A DNA stretch of 64,000 nucleotides from NCBI GenBank assembly GCA_030710605.1, contig CP092870.1:90087993-90151992 (forward strand), given 5' to 3'. The stretch's first letter is position 1. Every line of letters begins with the position of its first letter. The stretch comes from Cordylochernes scorpioides. Lineage: Eukaryota; Arthropoda; Arachnida; Pseudoscorpiones; Chernetidae. Position numbers and translations under genes: made by a program. This document shows positions 29,026-39,027 of the stretch, in pieces. Under the pieces are notes generated by a model. It saw only the letters and a list, made by a program, of their open reading frames with translations, was not told where the DNA came from and ran no database searches.

Positions 29026-29925
29026 TGAAAAAAATCCAAACTATTTGAAGAACTAAGAGGAAGTAGAGAAAATAGAATTGAGTATATGTTAATGAATAGA
29101 GAAATAGAATGTTACAATGAAGAATTGAAAAAGTAGAAAATAGAAGAGAGTGTAAACCTTGATGAATAGAGAAATAGAAGGCTACATTGAAGAGTAAAAG
29201 AAGTATAAAATAGAAGAGTACACAATGATGGATAGAGAAATAGAAGACTACATCGATGAGAGAGAGAGAGAATTGAAGAAGTAGAAAATAGAAGAGTATA
29301 CAATGATGGATAGAGAAATAGAATACTACACTGAAGAATTGGAAAAGTAGAAAATATAAGAGTATACATTGATGGATAGAGAAATAGAATACTACACTGA
29401 AGAATTGGAAAAGTAGAAAATATAAGAGTATACATTGATGGATAGAGAAATAGAAGACTACACTGAAGAGAGAATTGAAGAAGTAGAAAATAGAAGAGTA
29501 TATATTGATGGATATAGAAATAGAAGAATACATTGAAAAAGTAGAAATAAAGAAGAGTACACTTGGATGTTTAGAGAAATAGTATGATTACATTGAAGAA
29601 TTTAAAAAGTAGAAAATATAAGAGTACACATTGATGGCTATAGAAATAGAAGACTACATTGAAAAAATTGAAAAAGTATAAATAGAAGAGTATACAGTGA
29701 TGATTAGAGAAATAGAAGCCTGCATTGAAGAATTAAAGAAGCAGAAAATAGAAGAGTTTACATTTGTGATTAGAGAAGAAATTAAAGAGAAATATTTGAT
29801 AAGATGAACCAAAACTCTCAATTGAGAATTCAATTTAAATTGAGAGATTGAAATTGAAACAAAAAATTTACAATGAAGAATTGGAAAAGAAAAAGAATAC
29901 AATGAATAATTGATCAATTAAACAT
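29026..29925. repeat. Minisatellite, unit about 66 bp
   Basis: About 12 imperfect units built of GAAGAATTG, AAAAGTAGAAAATA, AGAGTATACA, TTGATGGATAGAGAAATAG and ACTACA. Strand-biased purine-rich top strand, so the minus strand yields a hydrophobic, low-complexity ORF (29006-29533) that I do not regard as a gene. Confidence 0.85.
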
Positions 29926-30234
29926 ATATAAATCGAATAAGGTTAAGTGTGATATAGCATTGAAGTAATGAGGAAGTGCACAGAGAATAATTGAAAATGC
30001 TCTCCCAAATAATCGATCCCACACTACAAAATAATCACACCGAGGAATTGATAGAAAATTAATTGGAAGCTAAGAATATTAGCGCGGCCAAACTTTCTTC
30101 TATATTTGATTTCCTGAGAATGGATGAGCGCTTATCGTTTTTCCCCCATGTGAAAACTTTCCATTTCACACATTCATTAGAGAACTTGATAGTTCAAATC
30201 TATTGAACCACACGTCATACAAATTTCAGCCAAT
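29926..30234. other. Spacer, nothing recognised
   Basis: No ORF or repeat partner found. Confidence 0.4.
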
Positions 30235-30405
30235 AACAATCACACACATAGCTTTAATAAGGCCACCAGTCTTATACAGATTCACCACAGGAAGGAAGCA
30301 CAGATGGAGCTCCTATACTCCAGGAAGCGCAACACCCAACAACAGCCTACAGGTCCGACACATGTCCAGTGGCCACACATTCCTTCGTGCATACGTTAAG
30401 GTTAG
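30235..30405. repeat. Dispersed repeat family D copy
   Basis: Partner of 5765-5935; both share GATGGAGCTCCTATACTCCA and CATGTCCAGTGGC. Abuts a MITE cluster on its right. Confidence 0.6.
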
Positions 30406-30915
30406 CGAATCCCAATGGGACTGGACCTTTGGTTCACTATAGCCATAGTACATTATTACAATGATCATAGTATTTAATACTGTGAAGTCTCGTTATAGCG
30501 AACTTCAATAGGACTGAAACTTTGGAATACAAAAAGCCATAGTTCTTATAGCCGTTATTATAGTATATAATCTCGCTCCAGAATTCTCAATGGGACAGAA
30601 CCTTTGGTTTACTATAGCCATGGTTAATTATAATCATGTTTATAGTATGTAATGCAGTAAAACTTCGCTATATAGAGCTCCAATGGAATAGAACCTTTAG
30701 TTTATTATACCCATGGTTCATTTTTGCCATGATTATAGATAGTATTTGATACTTAAAATAGAGAAGGTTCCGAAGGAATTCAAACTTTGGTTTCCTATAG
30801 CCATGATTCATTATAGCCATGGTTCATTTTAGTCATATGGTTATAATATACTATATTAGAGGTTCTTTTAGGTTCGATATAAGGAAACTTTCACTATATT
30901 CTGTTTGTTTTGAGA
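30406..30915. repeat. Cluster of about five pogo-like MITE fragments
   Basis: Successive partial copies in the same orientation, each with CAATGGGAC-GAACCTTTGG-TTCACTATAGCCATGGTTCATTATA. They start at about 30410, 30480, 30570, 30655 and 30760. Looks like local duplication or serial insertion followed by decay. Confidence 0.6.
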
Positions 30916-31085
30916 GAAGTATTTACCGTAGGGTTCAGGTAACCATTAAATTCTCATTCGTATTCTCAATATTGTGGCCAGGTACTGTTATTATGACCTT
31001 CAGCTCCGAATCCCTCTGGTATCTATCATCATTATCATTTATTTTACAAGCACGTGCGAAATAAGCGAGATCTATGCAATAAGAA

Positions 31086-31136
31086 TTGCTTCACGATTTT
31101 ACGTGTCAACCTTGTGCAGTGGTAATATTCTCTTTT
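31086..31136 (-). pseudogene. Decayed U6 snRNA fragment
   Basis: The plus strand reads GCTTCACGATTTTACGTGTC then ACCTTGTGCAGTGGTAATATTCTCT. This aligns with the same U6 segment as 14033-14096 with several substitutions and small deletions. An older, inactive retro-copy. Confidence 0.65.
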
Positions 31137-31417
31137 GGTTTCTATTTGGTTTACCCTCGTAATCCAGTAGAATTCGCTTAGCGGAGGATTAGTCCAAGTA
31201 TACTTCACATCAGACAATACTTGGTTTTATCTCTTGGTTGGTAAGATTATCCATAGAGGAGTACGGGGATTATATTCAATGTGTGCCATTCAATCATTCT
31301 ATTTGGAATTCCTAGCTCGTCATTTCCCCTTCGAAATACTTTTATCCAATTAAGTCAAATAAAAAAAACACCTTATATGATTCTTTTTTTTTTTAAATTT
31401 TTATTCTACTTTTTTTT

Positions 31418-31622
31418 ACACTCGCGGACAAAACCTAAGGGAGTTAGACCTTTTAGCATGTATTTCGGGATTCACTGAAAGATATTTTATACACCGTGAA
31501 CTTTATTGAAGACACACGAGATAACCAAATGTAAATAAAATTACCTGTCTCCTTAAAAAAAATCCAGACCCTTGGCGACTTCACAGACTTTACACTCCCT
31601 TAAGTTTTTTTCTATGAGTATA
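31418..31622. repeat. Tc1-like MITE
   Basis: Ends TACACTCGCGGACAAAACCT and AAGTTTTTTTCTATGAGTATA with the interior TTGAAGACACACGAGATAAC; inverted relative to the 4671 copy. Confidence 0.65.
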
Positions 31623-31679
31623 TATGTTTGTTCTCAGAGGGGTTTGGTAAAAGAGTGGTGCATTGAGCACTTTTTCCAC

Positions 31680-31850
31680 TTTCAATAGCCATTGCTTCTT
31701 GTACAAGTCTAATCTTACCATTGAGTGCAATAAACTAAACGGTGGTTTGGCGTCTTGCAAGTTAAAGTACGAACTGCCTTCTATTTATGCAGACACGTGG
31801 CTCACCTACAGTAGAAGAGACAGTCTCTCTTAACTACCCAACAATATTAT
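31680..31850. repeat. Dispersed repeat family C copy
   Basis: Shares CCATTGAGTGCAATAA, AAAGTACGAACTGCCTT and CAGACACGTGG-type blocks with the copies at 13400 and 3900. Confidence 0.35.
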
Positions 31851-31878
31851 GATGAACTGTATTATGTAAATAAGTAAA

Positions 31879-32514
31879 TGTAATATTATAAAGAATATTG
31901 TCTAATAAATAATTATGTACCATGTTGGATATAATGTATTCTGTATGGATTCAAATAAAGATGGCAGTCAAAGGACGTGGAGATGGAAGAAGTAGAAGAG
32001 AAAAGAACGACAGATCCAAGTCGTGTATCTAGGTCACTTAGAACAAAGAGGCCCTCATATTCCAGAGTTGAATGTCCTGAGAGATTGGGATGTTAGGCAA
32101 AGCTCCTTCCCGACCAAATTCACCATCATGGCCGACAGAGACAGGGACCAATCAAAGGTCAAGCAGGGTCCCACATGACCCAAGCCGGGGGGTGGGGCAA
32201 CCGGAGTTCGGTCGGTGTAACGTGTGTGTCAAGACGTGTGTGTGCATCTTCTAAAAGTAGTGCCTCGAGGTCCAAGATGTGAGTCATCTCAATCCAATTT
32301 AATCGCGAAAATCCTTCCATCTCCTCTCCCGAGCCGCCAATGATTAATATTCCGAGGTGTTTTGTGATTCATTAATCGATATAGTGTGCCGATTTTTCAT
32401 CCACCGCCATCGATAACGACTGCCCAAACATACAAAACCCCATCCACTCCCGAGGATTCTCAGGACAAAGCACTTTATCACAGTGAAGTCGACAAGCATT
32501 TTTTTTATATTATA
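31879..32514 (+). repeat. 5' LTR of element 2
   Basis: Starts TGTAATATT and ends ATATTATA. Ends are TG...TA rather than the usual TG...CA. Compared block by block with the 3' LTR, no difference was found. AATAAAG at about 31964 could serve as a polyadenylation signal. Confidence 0.9.
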
Positions 32515-32527
32515 GAGAGTCGACAGG
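32515..32527 (+). promoter_or_regulatory. Primer-binding-site motif of element 2
   Basis: GAGAGTCGACAGG sits directly between the LTR and the gag ATG. The core AGTCGACAGGA is shared with elements 1 and 3, as expected for a tRNA primer site. Serine tRNA is a common Gypsy primer, but I cannot confirm the match. Confidence 0.55.
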
Positions 32528-33523
32528 ATGGACGAGAAAAACGAAACGCAAAACGCGGAGGAAGACACCGCAGAGGGAGAAAACAACCCCGCCGTAAGTA
32601 CTCCCAAAATAGAACCACCCCCTCCGTCGGCAGAGTTGCCGGCCGTCTTGGCACGCCTCGCGGCGTGTTTATCTGCCCTTCAGACCACCAGCGACCGCGT
32701 GACCCATCGGACGGAGATAGAAGTCCAGAGCTTCGACGGGACCTACCCAGCCGCCCAGTTCTTTCGGACATATGACCAGAAAACAGACTGGGATGGTCTC
32801 ACCAACACGGAAAAAGTGCTCCGCCTACCCCGTTACCTGAACAACAAACCGCTAGAACACTTCAGGAGGCTTCGGATGGAGACCCAACATTACATCCAGG
32901 TGAGACAGACCTTCCTGGATCTCTATCCGGAGACCAATGAGGCCACGTATGCCCAATACTTCTCCATGAAGCTGGCCGGACAGCCCAACCTGGAAGAATA
33001 CTATCGGAATAAGACCGCGCTGGGTCTACAACTGGGCCTCCCACAAGAGGTCATCTTGGAGACGCTCACCGAGGGGCTGCCACCCTCCGACCAGCGCCTC
33101 GTCCGCATTGTGCCGCCAGAGAACCTAGGTGCATGGTTCCGGCTGGTGCAGCGGATCCGCGGCAGCGGCGCACCATCTCCAAGGCACCCAGACGAGCACG
33201 CACCACCCCTACTGGGCCCCTACGCACCGGTGCGACCTAGTCCAAGAACAGTGCCAACCAGGTCGACCCCGCCAACAGACTGCCGTTTTTGTGGTGGACT
33301 ACACTGGCACTCTGAGTGTCGTCTCAGACAAGCCCCGCAGTTGCCCCGTGCCTCCGGAGACGCACGAGCAGCGCGCTCCGCGCAACTAGCGGAACAACGG
33401 CCGCGAGCCCAGCCCCATCACCAAGCGTCACGCGCACAAGCCACTGGGATAACCAAGGGAGCCCCAGACCAGCAGCCAGCAGGTAGGCCTACTGACCAGG
33501 CTTTTCGTCAACCTGACAATTAG
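32528..33523 (+). CDS. Gypsy-type Gag, element 2
   Basis: 331 codons. Acidic/Pro-rich N-terminus, then a Retrotrans_gag-type domain (QVRQTFLDLYPETNEATYAQ, GLQLGLPQEVILETLTEGLP, PPENLGAWFRLVQRI). A zinc knuckle CRFCGGLHWHSEC with C-x2-C-x3-H-x4-C spacing lies near residue 258, followed by a basic Arg/Gln-rich tail. The ATG immediately follows the primer-site motif, so the leader is essentially absent. The last about 70 bases overlap the pol frame, which is +1 relative to gag. Makes the particle shell and binds RNA, by family knowledge. Confidence 0.9.
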   Translation: MDEKNETQNAEEDTAEGENNPAVSTPKIEPPPPSAELPAVLARLAACLSALQTTSDRVTHRTEIEVQSFDGTYPAAQFFRTYDQKTDWDGLTNTEKVLRLPRYLNNKPLEHFRRLRMETQHYIQVRQTFLDLYPETNEATYAQYFSMKLAGQPNLEEYYRNKTALGLQLGLPQEVILETLTEGLPPSDQRLVRIVPPENLGAWFRLVQRIRGSGAPSPRHPDEHAPPLLGPYAPVRPSPRTVPTRSTPPTDCRFCGGLHWHSECRLRQAPQLPRASGDARAARSAQLAEQRPRAQPHHQASRAQATGITKGAPDQQPAGRPTDQAFRQPDN

Positions 33524-36500
33524 ACTGCCAATCTCCCATGGACTGTCCCTACCATTCCTGATAGACAAGGGTGCGTCCGTTAACCTAGTGTCATGTGCCA
33601 TATATAAAAATTTAAAGAATAATTTCCCTGACCTAAATTTAATAACTAAAAAAATAATAAATTTACAGACAATAGATGGCCACGTGCCAACAATAGGCCA
33701 GATTACCTTCCCCCTATCCATTCATTCCATAACCCAAAACGAAGTATTCCACGTGGTGGACGCCCCTCTACCATTTGGAATACTTGGTATTAATACCCTC
33801 CGTAAATTCAAATTAAAAATCGATTTTGCACATGGCACTATGTACCAACTCGACGCACCTTTGTCGCCCCTGACCTACCACTTTGCTGTGTTGCCCGAAA
33901 GGTGCACATATTGGGAATGCCAGGCGGACCTATGCAAGGCCCACACTATTTTTCCGCCTTCCGCCAACAATACCCAATATGCGCATTTTTCGGACAACAC
34001 GTCCACAACCCAGGGACTCACCCAACCACCGCACCATGTCCAATCAAAGAACTTTTTTAGAGCCAACTGCTCTTATTATAGGGTCAAGGTACCAGAACAA
34101 CCACCCAATGCCAACCTCTCACACCCCACCAAGGTCCAAACGGACCACCTTCACCATACACCCAAACATCCCCATTCCACACACCATTCCATGTACCACA
34201 CACACCACCCATCATCACCAGAACACCTCCCAGGGATCCCCATAGACAATCAACCGCAGCCACCGTATCCACCTCAATTCCCGGCGCTATTGCGCCAATA
34301 CCAACACGTGTTCTCCCGGAACAAATTCGCGGTCCCATGCCTAAAGGTTCCCCCAGTAAGAATCGCCACCAACTCCGACAAAGTCGTCACCATCCGCCCA
34401 TATAGGGTACCGATATGCGACCAACGGGAAATACGCAGTCAGATCCGACAGATGTTGGATAATGACATCATTGAGCCGTCCTACTCCCCTTTCTCTAGCC
34501 CGGTCACCCTAGTGACCAAGCGAGACAAGACCAAAAGGTTTTGTATCGACTATAGGAAGGTGAACGAGGTCATAAGCTCCGATGTCCATCCACTCCCGAG
34601 GATCGAAGATATACTGGACCGTCTCGCGCGGGCCAAGTATTTCTCGACTGCCGACGTCTCCTCCGCATATTGGCAAGTGCCGATACACCCTGATTCTCGA
34701 CCACTGTTGGCCTTCGCCACGATAGACGGGTTGTATCAGCCCACCCGATTGCCTTTCGGACTTAAGACCAGTCCACAGATCTATGAAAGGGCAATCAATC
34801 AGGTCCTGCAGGGGCACGGACTTGATTGTGTGGCGCACTATTTTGACGACTTTGTCATCTATTCGGAGACACTGGAGGAACACCAAGAACACCTGCGCAA
34901 GTTTTTCGCGTTCTGCGACGCGGAGAACTTGCAACTCAACCTCACCAAATGCGAGTTTTTTAGGCAGACCATCGAATTTCTGGGGTACACAATCACCGCT
35001 GGTACCACCACCCCACTTATCCGCAATACCGACGTAATCCACGCTATCCCACCCCCGAACAATCGCAAAACGCTGCAATCCTTCTTAGGCGCCGTGAACG
35101 TCTATAATAAGTTCATCCCGGACTATGCCCGTTTGCGGACCCCACTCAACAACCTTCTCAAGAAGGATGTGACGTGGGACTGGGATGACAAATGCCAAAA
35201 GGCGTTCACCAGCCTGAAGGAAAGCCTCACACAACACCCCGTATTGCACCTCTACAAGGATGAACTACCATGCCAGGTATATTGCGATGCATCAACACTT
35301 GGCATTGCAGGCGTCCTCAAACAAGTCCACTCCGCTGGGAAGGCCTACCCAGTCCAATATTTCAGCCGCGCTCTGCGTGTACACGAGCGGAACTACACCA
35401 TCTCCGAACTAGAATGCCTCGCCATTGTCGAGAGCGTGGAGAAGTTCCGTGTGTATCTAATGGGCAGAAAATTCACCATATTTTCTGACCATCACGCACT
35501 GCAGTGGCTGAAGACGATCAAAAACCCGTCAGGCAGATTATTCCGATGGAGTTTGAGGTTATCGTGTTACGAATACGAAGTCCGCTACATAAAAGGAGCA
35601 CTACAACATGAAGCGGACCTCCTATCCCGTAACCCGTTTTGTGGATTCTTAGACGCCACCCTCATTAAGAACCACCAACTCACTCCTTCGGGAGAATCTA
35701 AACTGACCATTGATCGAAACGGACTGCAAACCCTAAAGCGTAGAGGTGTAACCAAAATTGTCGTCCCTGACGCCCTCGTTCCCGACCTACTAACAAAGGT
35801 GCACAGTCGGTACAACCACCCGGGCATATCCCAGATGACCAGGCTCATCTCTCCCCAGTACTACTGGAAGGGGATGTCAGAAGACATCTCCAAAACCACC
35901 AAAGCCTGCGCCATCTGTCAGTCAACAAAACCCCCTCGAGGTCCCACGTTTGGGGAACTAGGACAACTTCCTGTGGCCACTCAGCCTTTTGACCTGGTCG
36001 CCCTCGACACCATAGCTGGACTTGCCAAATATGGTAACGCCAAAGCTTACCTCCACGTTGTGGTGGATCACTTTTCGCGCTACACGTGGACCTTCCCCTC
36101 AAAATCTACCAGCATCACCACCTATCAACAGGTGATAAAGCGAGTGTTGCAGGACGGCTCTCCGAAACGCCTACTCACGGATAGAGCGCCTGCGTTCACC
36201 TCACCAAAGTTCAGGAAGTTCCTGATTAACAGGAACATCCATCCCCTGCTCACCACCAGTAACAACCCCCAAGCTAATGGTCTATGCGAGCGCCTGAACG
36301 CTACCTTAACAGGCAAACTAAGGTTACTCCATTTGGAAAACCCCAAAGCCGCATGGACTAAGCTGGCGAAGCGCGTTACTGTGGTGTATAACAACACGCC
36401 CCACTCAGTTACCGGGTTCCCACCTGGCTACCTGATGTTCGGCGTTCTACCTCCCGAGCTCACTGAGCATGTAAACCCCTACCCAGTTTTAACCACAGCC

Positions 36501-37388
36501 CGACGGATAGCCCATGAACGTACCCAGGCCAAGCACCTCAAAGACAAACATGCCTACGACCAACAACATAAGACACCCCATTTTGAACCCGGAGATCTCG
36601 TGTTGGTAAAAGTTTACCATCACCCCAATACAGGCAAACTGGCTCCGTATTTCACGGGTCCCTACGAGATCTTAGAGATCATCTCCCCCAACGTGGTGAG
36701 AATAAACCGACCCAACCAACCTCTAAATCGGAATACCGACACAGTCCATGTAAATAAATTACAGTACTATAACGAAAATATTCGTTATATCGCACCTCCC
36801 ACTCTGATACCACACCCTGCTAAACCCCAATCTAGGACGCTACCACCACTGTTCGAGCACCTCACCCCAGACCTCTTTACAGTTGAGCGCTTTGCTCCTA
36901 CAATAGGCAATTGTACCACTACCACCCCTGTTGACCCACAATGTAACATTATCGCCCAACGCGATATTCCCCAACCTGCAATATCCCGTCCAACCCATAT
37001 AACCAAAGTTAAAACCCCAATCCCTACAGTTAGGGCTGATCCCAAACCAATTCCCTTACAGGCAAGGTTTTTTCGTAACGTGAAAACCTTCCCCTTGTTC
37101 CACCTCCTATACCTCATCAACCTTTTCATCCTACCCACTGTACTATTACCCATGGCCACCCTACTGTATGTCAGTGTCTATACACTGCAGCCCAACCGTC
37201 TCTTCCAACTACAGGAAGCCCTATTCGAAATAACCATCGCCGTAGTGGAACTAATCCATCGAACCATAGGAATAATTCTCCCGGAGTTATGGACCATCCT
37301 TGTCCACAGTCATGCCTTGGTCGCTCTAATAGGTGAAATCATAGGAGAGATTTTCCAAACCCTCTTTAGAGCGCGCCAAGTCGAATAG
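33453..37388 (+). CDS. Gypsy-type Pol polyprotein, element 2
   Basis: The frame is open from 33453, after a TAA at 33450, and has no ATG near its start, so it is presumably reached from gag by a +1 shift. Numbering from 33588 as residue 1: protease motif just upstream reads DKGAS (33564-33578) instead of DTGAS; RT catalytic Asp356 (TADVSSAYW) and YFDD at 418-421; RNase H Asp567 (YCDAST); integrase zinc finger H739-x4-H744-x29-C774-x2-C777; integrase core D807, D865, E901 with DD(35)E spacing; GPY/F module at 1024-1026. After that a Pro-rich linker leads to about 106 residues (1161-1266) that are strongly hydrophobic, with likely membrane helices. Order PR-RT-RH-IN marks Ty3/Gypsy. Apart from the protease substitution it looks functional. 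Confidence 0.9.
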   Translation, partial: PREPQTSSQQVGLLTRLFVNLTIRLPISHGLSLPFLIDKGASVNLVSCAIYKNLKNNFPDLNLITKKIINLQTIDGHVPTIGQITFPLSIHSITQNEVFHVVDAPLPFGILGINTLRKFKLKIDFAHGTMYQLDAPLSPLTYHFAVLPERCTYWECQADLCKAHTIFPPSANNTQYAHFSDNTSTTQGLTQPPHHVQSKNFFRANCSYYRVKVPEQPPNANLSHPTKVQTDHLHHTPKHPHSTHHSMYHTHHPSSPEHLPGIPIDNQPQPPYPPQFPALLRQYQHVFSRNKFAVPCLKVPPVRIATNSDKVVTIRPYRVPICDQREIRSQIRQMLDNDIIEPSYSPFSSPVTLVTKRDKTKRFCIDYRKVNEVISSDVHPLPRIEDILDRLARAKYFSTADVSSAYWQVPIHPDSRPLLAFATIDGLYQPTRLPFGLKTSPQIYERAINQVLQGHGLDCVAHYFDDFVIYSETLEEHQEHLRKFFAFCDAENLQLNLTKCEFFRQTIEFLGYTITAGTTTPLIRNTDVIHAIPPPNNRKTLQSFLGAVNVYNKFIPDYARLRTPLNNLLKKDVTWDWDDKCQKAFTSLKESLTQHPVLHLYKDELPCQVYCDASTLGIAGVLKQVHSAGKAYPVQYFSRALRVHERNYTISELECLAIVESVEKFRVYLMGRKFTIFSDHHALQWLKTIKNPSGRLFRWSLRLSCYEYEVRYIKGALQHEADLLSRNPFCGFLDATLIKNHQLTPSGESKLTIDRNGLQTLKRRGVTKIVVPDALVPDLLTKVHSRYNHPGISQMTRLISPQYYWKGMSEDISKTTKACAICQSTKPPRGPTFGELGQLPVATQPFDLVALDTIAGLAKYGNAKAYLHVVVDHFSRYTWTFPSKSTSITTYQQVIKRVLQDGSPKRLLTDRAPAFTSPKFRKFLINRNIHPLLTTSNNPQANGLCERLNATLTGKLRLLHLENPKAAWTKLAKRVTVVYNNTPHSVTGFPPGYLMFGVLPPELTEHVNPYPVLTTARRIAHERTQAKHLKDKHAYDQQHKTPHFEPGDLVLVKVYHHPNTGKLAPYFTGPYEILEIISPNVVRINRPNQPLNRNTDTVHVNKLQYYNENIRYIAPPTLIPHPAKPQSRTLPPLFEHLTPDLFTVERFAPTIGNCTTTTPVDPQCNIIAQRDIPQPAISRPTHITKVKTPIPTVRADPKPIPLQARFFRNVKTFPLFHLLYLINLFILPTVLLPMATLLYVSVYTLQPNRLFQLQEALFEITIAVVELIHRTIGIILPELWTILVHSHALVALIGEIIGEIFQTLFRARQVE

Positions 37389-38387
37389 CAATCTCCCCAC
37401 CTTTACATCACTCGTCGATCACCCCGCTGTCAGCTGGCGTCCACTTTACAGAAACCTTCCGCCGCGCCGACGTCACGTCCTTTCCGATCACGTGACCGAC
37501 GTCACATCCTCCCTGCGGAATGTAAACAAACCCGCCGTCACTTTTCGCGTGTCACCACACTTAAAGTTACTTTCTGGAACATACACTCACACACACTCGC
37601 ATACATTCACGCACCTATATAGTTTTGGCAACCTTATGACCTACGACCCTATAATAAACAAAGATTGGACATTGTTATGTAAAAAAATATTCTTCTTTTG
37701 TGTATATTTTTGTTAACCAATTTTAAAAGACTTGTACACAACCAGCACTTTTATTTTTTTTATTTTTATTTTTTTATTCCCACCATCCATGTCTATCACC
37801 CTTTCAATTTCTTAATCACCTCAAGTTTATTTTTTCCTTTTATTGTTTAAACCTTGTTTTGTCCTAACTGAATGAACAACTGACCTGACGCAATACTTCT
37901 CATGTATCAGCCTTCAGTTTATCATACAGGAGCTTTGATTTCTTTTTTTATGTTTTGTTTATATTTTTTCACCGCCCCAAAGGCTAATCAGATTTCTTTT
38001 TTCTTTTTTTTTCCCTCCATCACCAAATTTTATTGTCTATAGTTTTATTTTTATTTCTGTTAATGTCTTATATGTTTTGTTTGGATTGCACCTCATAGAG
38101 TTTCCCTTGCTGTGGGTTTCCACACAGCAAGATTGAACACCTATGCAGGCAAAATTTTTTTTTTCCTCCAAAAAATTATCATATTTTTTCCTAGTTTAGC
38201 AAGCACCCCTATCTACTCAAATTTCTTTTTATTACTTATTTCCATCATTTACTTTCTCCCCAATTGTATCTAACCACTCACTATTTTAAAAAAATTTTAT
38301 TTTTTTTTCTTTCCCAAAAAATTATTTTTCCTTTTTCAGAATTTAATACAGATCCCTTTTAAAATTCTTATTCATAGGGGGCGCATC
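37389..38387 (+). other. 3' non-coding region of element 2
   Basis: Begins C-rich, then becomes T-rich with C/T tracts for about 700 bp. It ends in ATAGGGGGCGCATC at the 3' LTR, a short purine run that may prime plus-strand synthesis. No env-like ORF is present. Confidence 0.6.
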
Positions 38388-39023
38388 TGTAATATTATAA
38401 AGAATATTGTCTAATAAATAATTATGTACCATGTTGGATATAATGTATTCTGTATGGATTCAAATAAAGATGGCAGTCAAAGGACGTGGAGATGGAAGAA
38501 GTAGAAGAGAAAAGAACGACAGATCCAAGTCGTGTATCTAGGTCACTTAGAACAAAGAGGCCCTCATATTCCAGAGTTGAATGTCCTGAGAGATTGGGAT
38601 GTTAGGCAAAGCTCCTTCCCGACCAAATTCACCATCATGGCCGACAGAGACAGGGACCAATCAAAGGTCAAGCAGGGTCCCACATGACCCAAGCCGGGGG
38701 GTGGGGCAACCGGAGTTCGGTCGGTGTAACGTGTGTGTCAAGACGTGTGTGTGCATCTTCTAAAAGTAGTGCCTCGAGGTCCAAGATGTGAGTCATCTCA
38801 ATCCAATTTAATCGCGAAAATCCTTCCATCTCCTCTCCCGAGCCGCCAATGATTAATATTCCGAGGTGTTTTGTGATTCATTAATCGATATAGTGTGCCG
38901 ATTTTTCATCCACCGCCATCGATAACGACTGCCCAAACATACAAAACCCCATCCACTCCCGAGGATTCTCAGGACAAAGCACTTTATCACAGTGAAGTCG
39001 ACAAGCATTTTTTTTATATTATA
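38388..39023 (+). repeat. 3' LTR of element 2
   Basis: Offset from the 5' LTR is 6,509 at both ends, so there are no length differences; sequence appears identical throughout. Confidence 0.9.
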
Positions 39024-39027
39024 TAAA

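Larger units (their letters stand above)
31879..39023 (+). mobile_element. Complete Gypsy-type LTR retrotransposon (element 2)
   Basis: 7,145 bp. Two 636-bp LTRs (31879-32514, 38388-39023) enclose a primer-site motif, gag, pol in the +1 frame and a pyrimidine-rich 1-kb 3' region. The flanks carry TAAA at 31875-31878 and 39024-39027, a probable 4-bp target duplication. A G-rich run (about 38375-38381) before the 3' LTR is a candidate polypurine tract. The coding strand is rich in A and C and far GC-richer than the host sequence. The LTRs agree at every base I compared, so the insertion is recent. Confidence 0.95.

Noticed and set aside
29006..29533. 175-codon Phe/Tyr/Ile-rich ORF on the minus strand, looking like a membrane protein
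   Set aside because: It is the reverse strand of a 66-bp minisatellite. Its repeated hydrophobic pattern follows from the purine-rich repeat, not from a gene.
33883..34245. 120-codon alternative-frame ORF in element 2
   Set aside because: Pro/Thr/His-rich because of the C-rich strand; it overlaps the linker between protease and RT.
34509..35078. 189-codon minus-strand ORF inside element 2
   Set aside because: It lies antisense to the RT region, whose sense frame has all catalytic motifs; the antisense product matches nothing I know.
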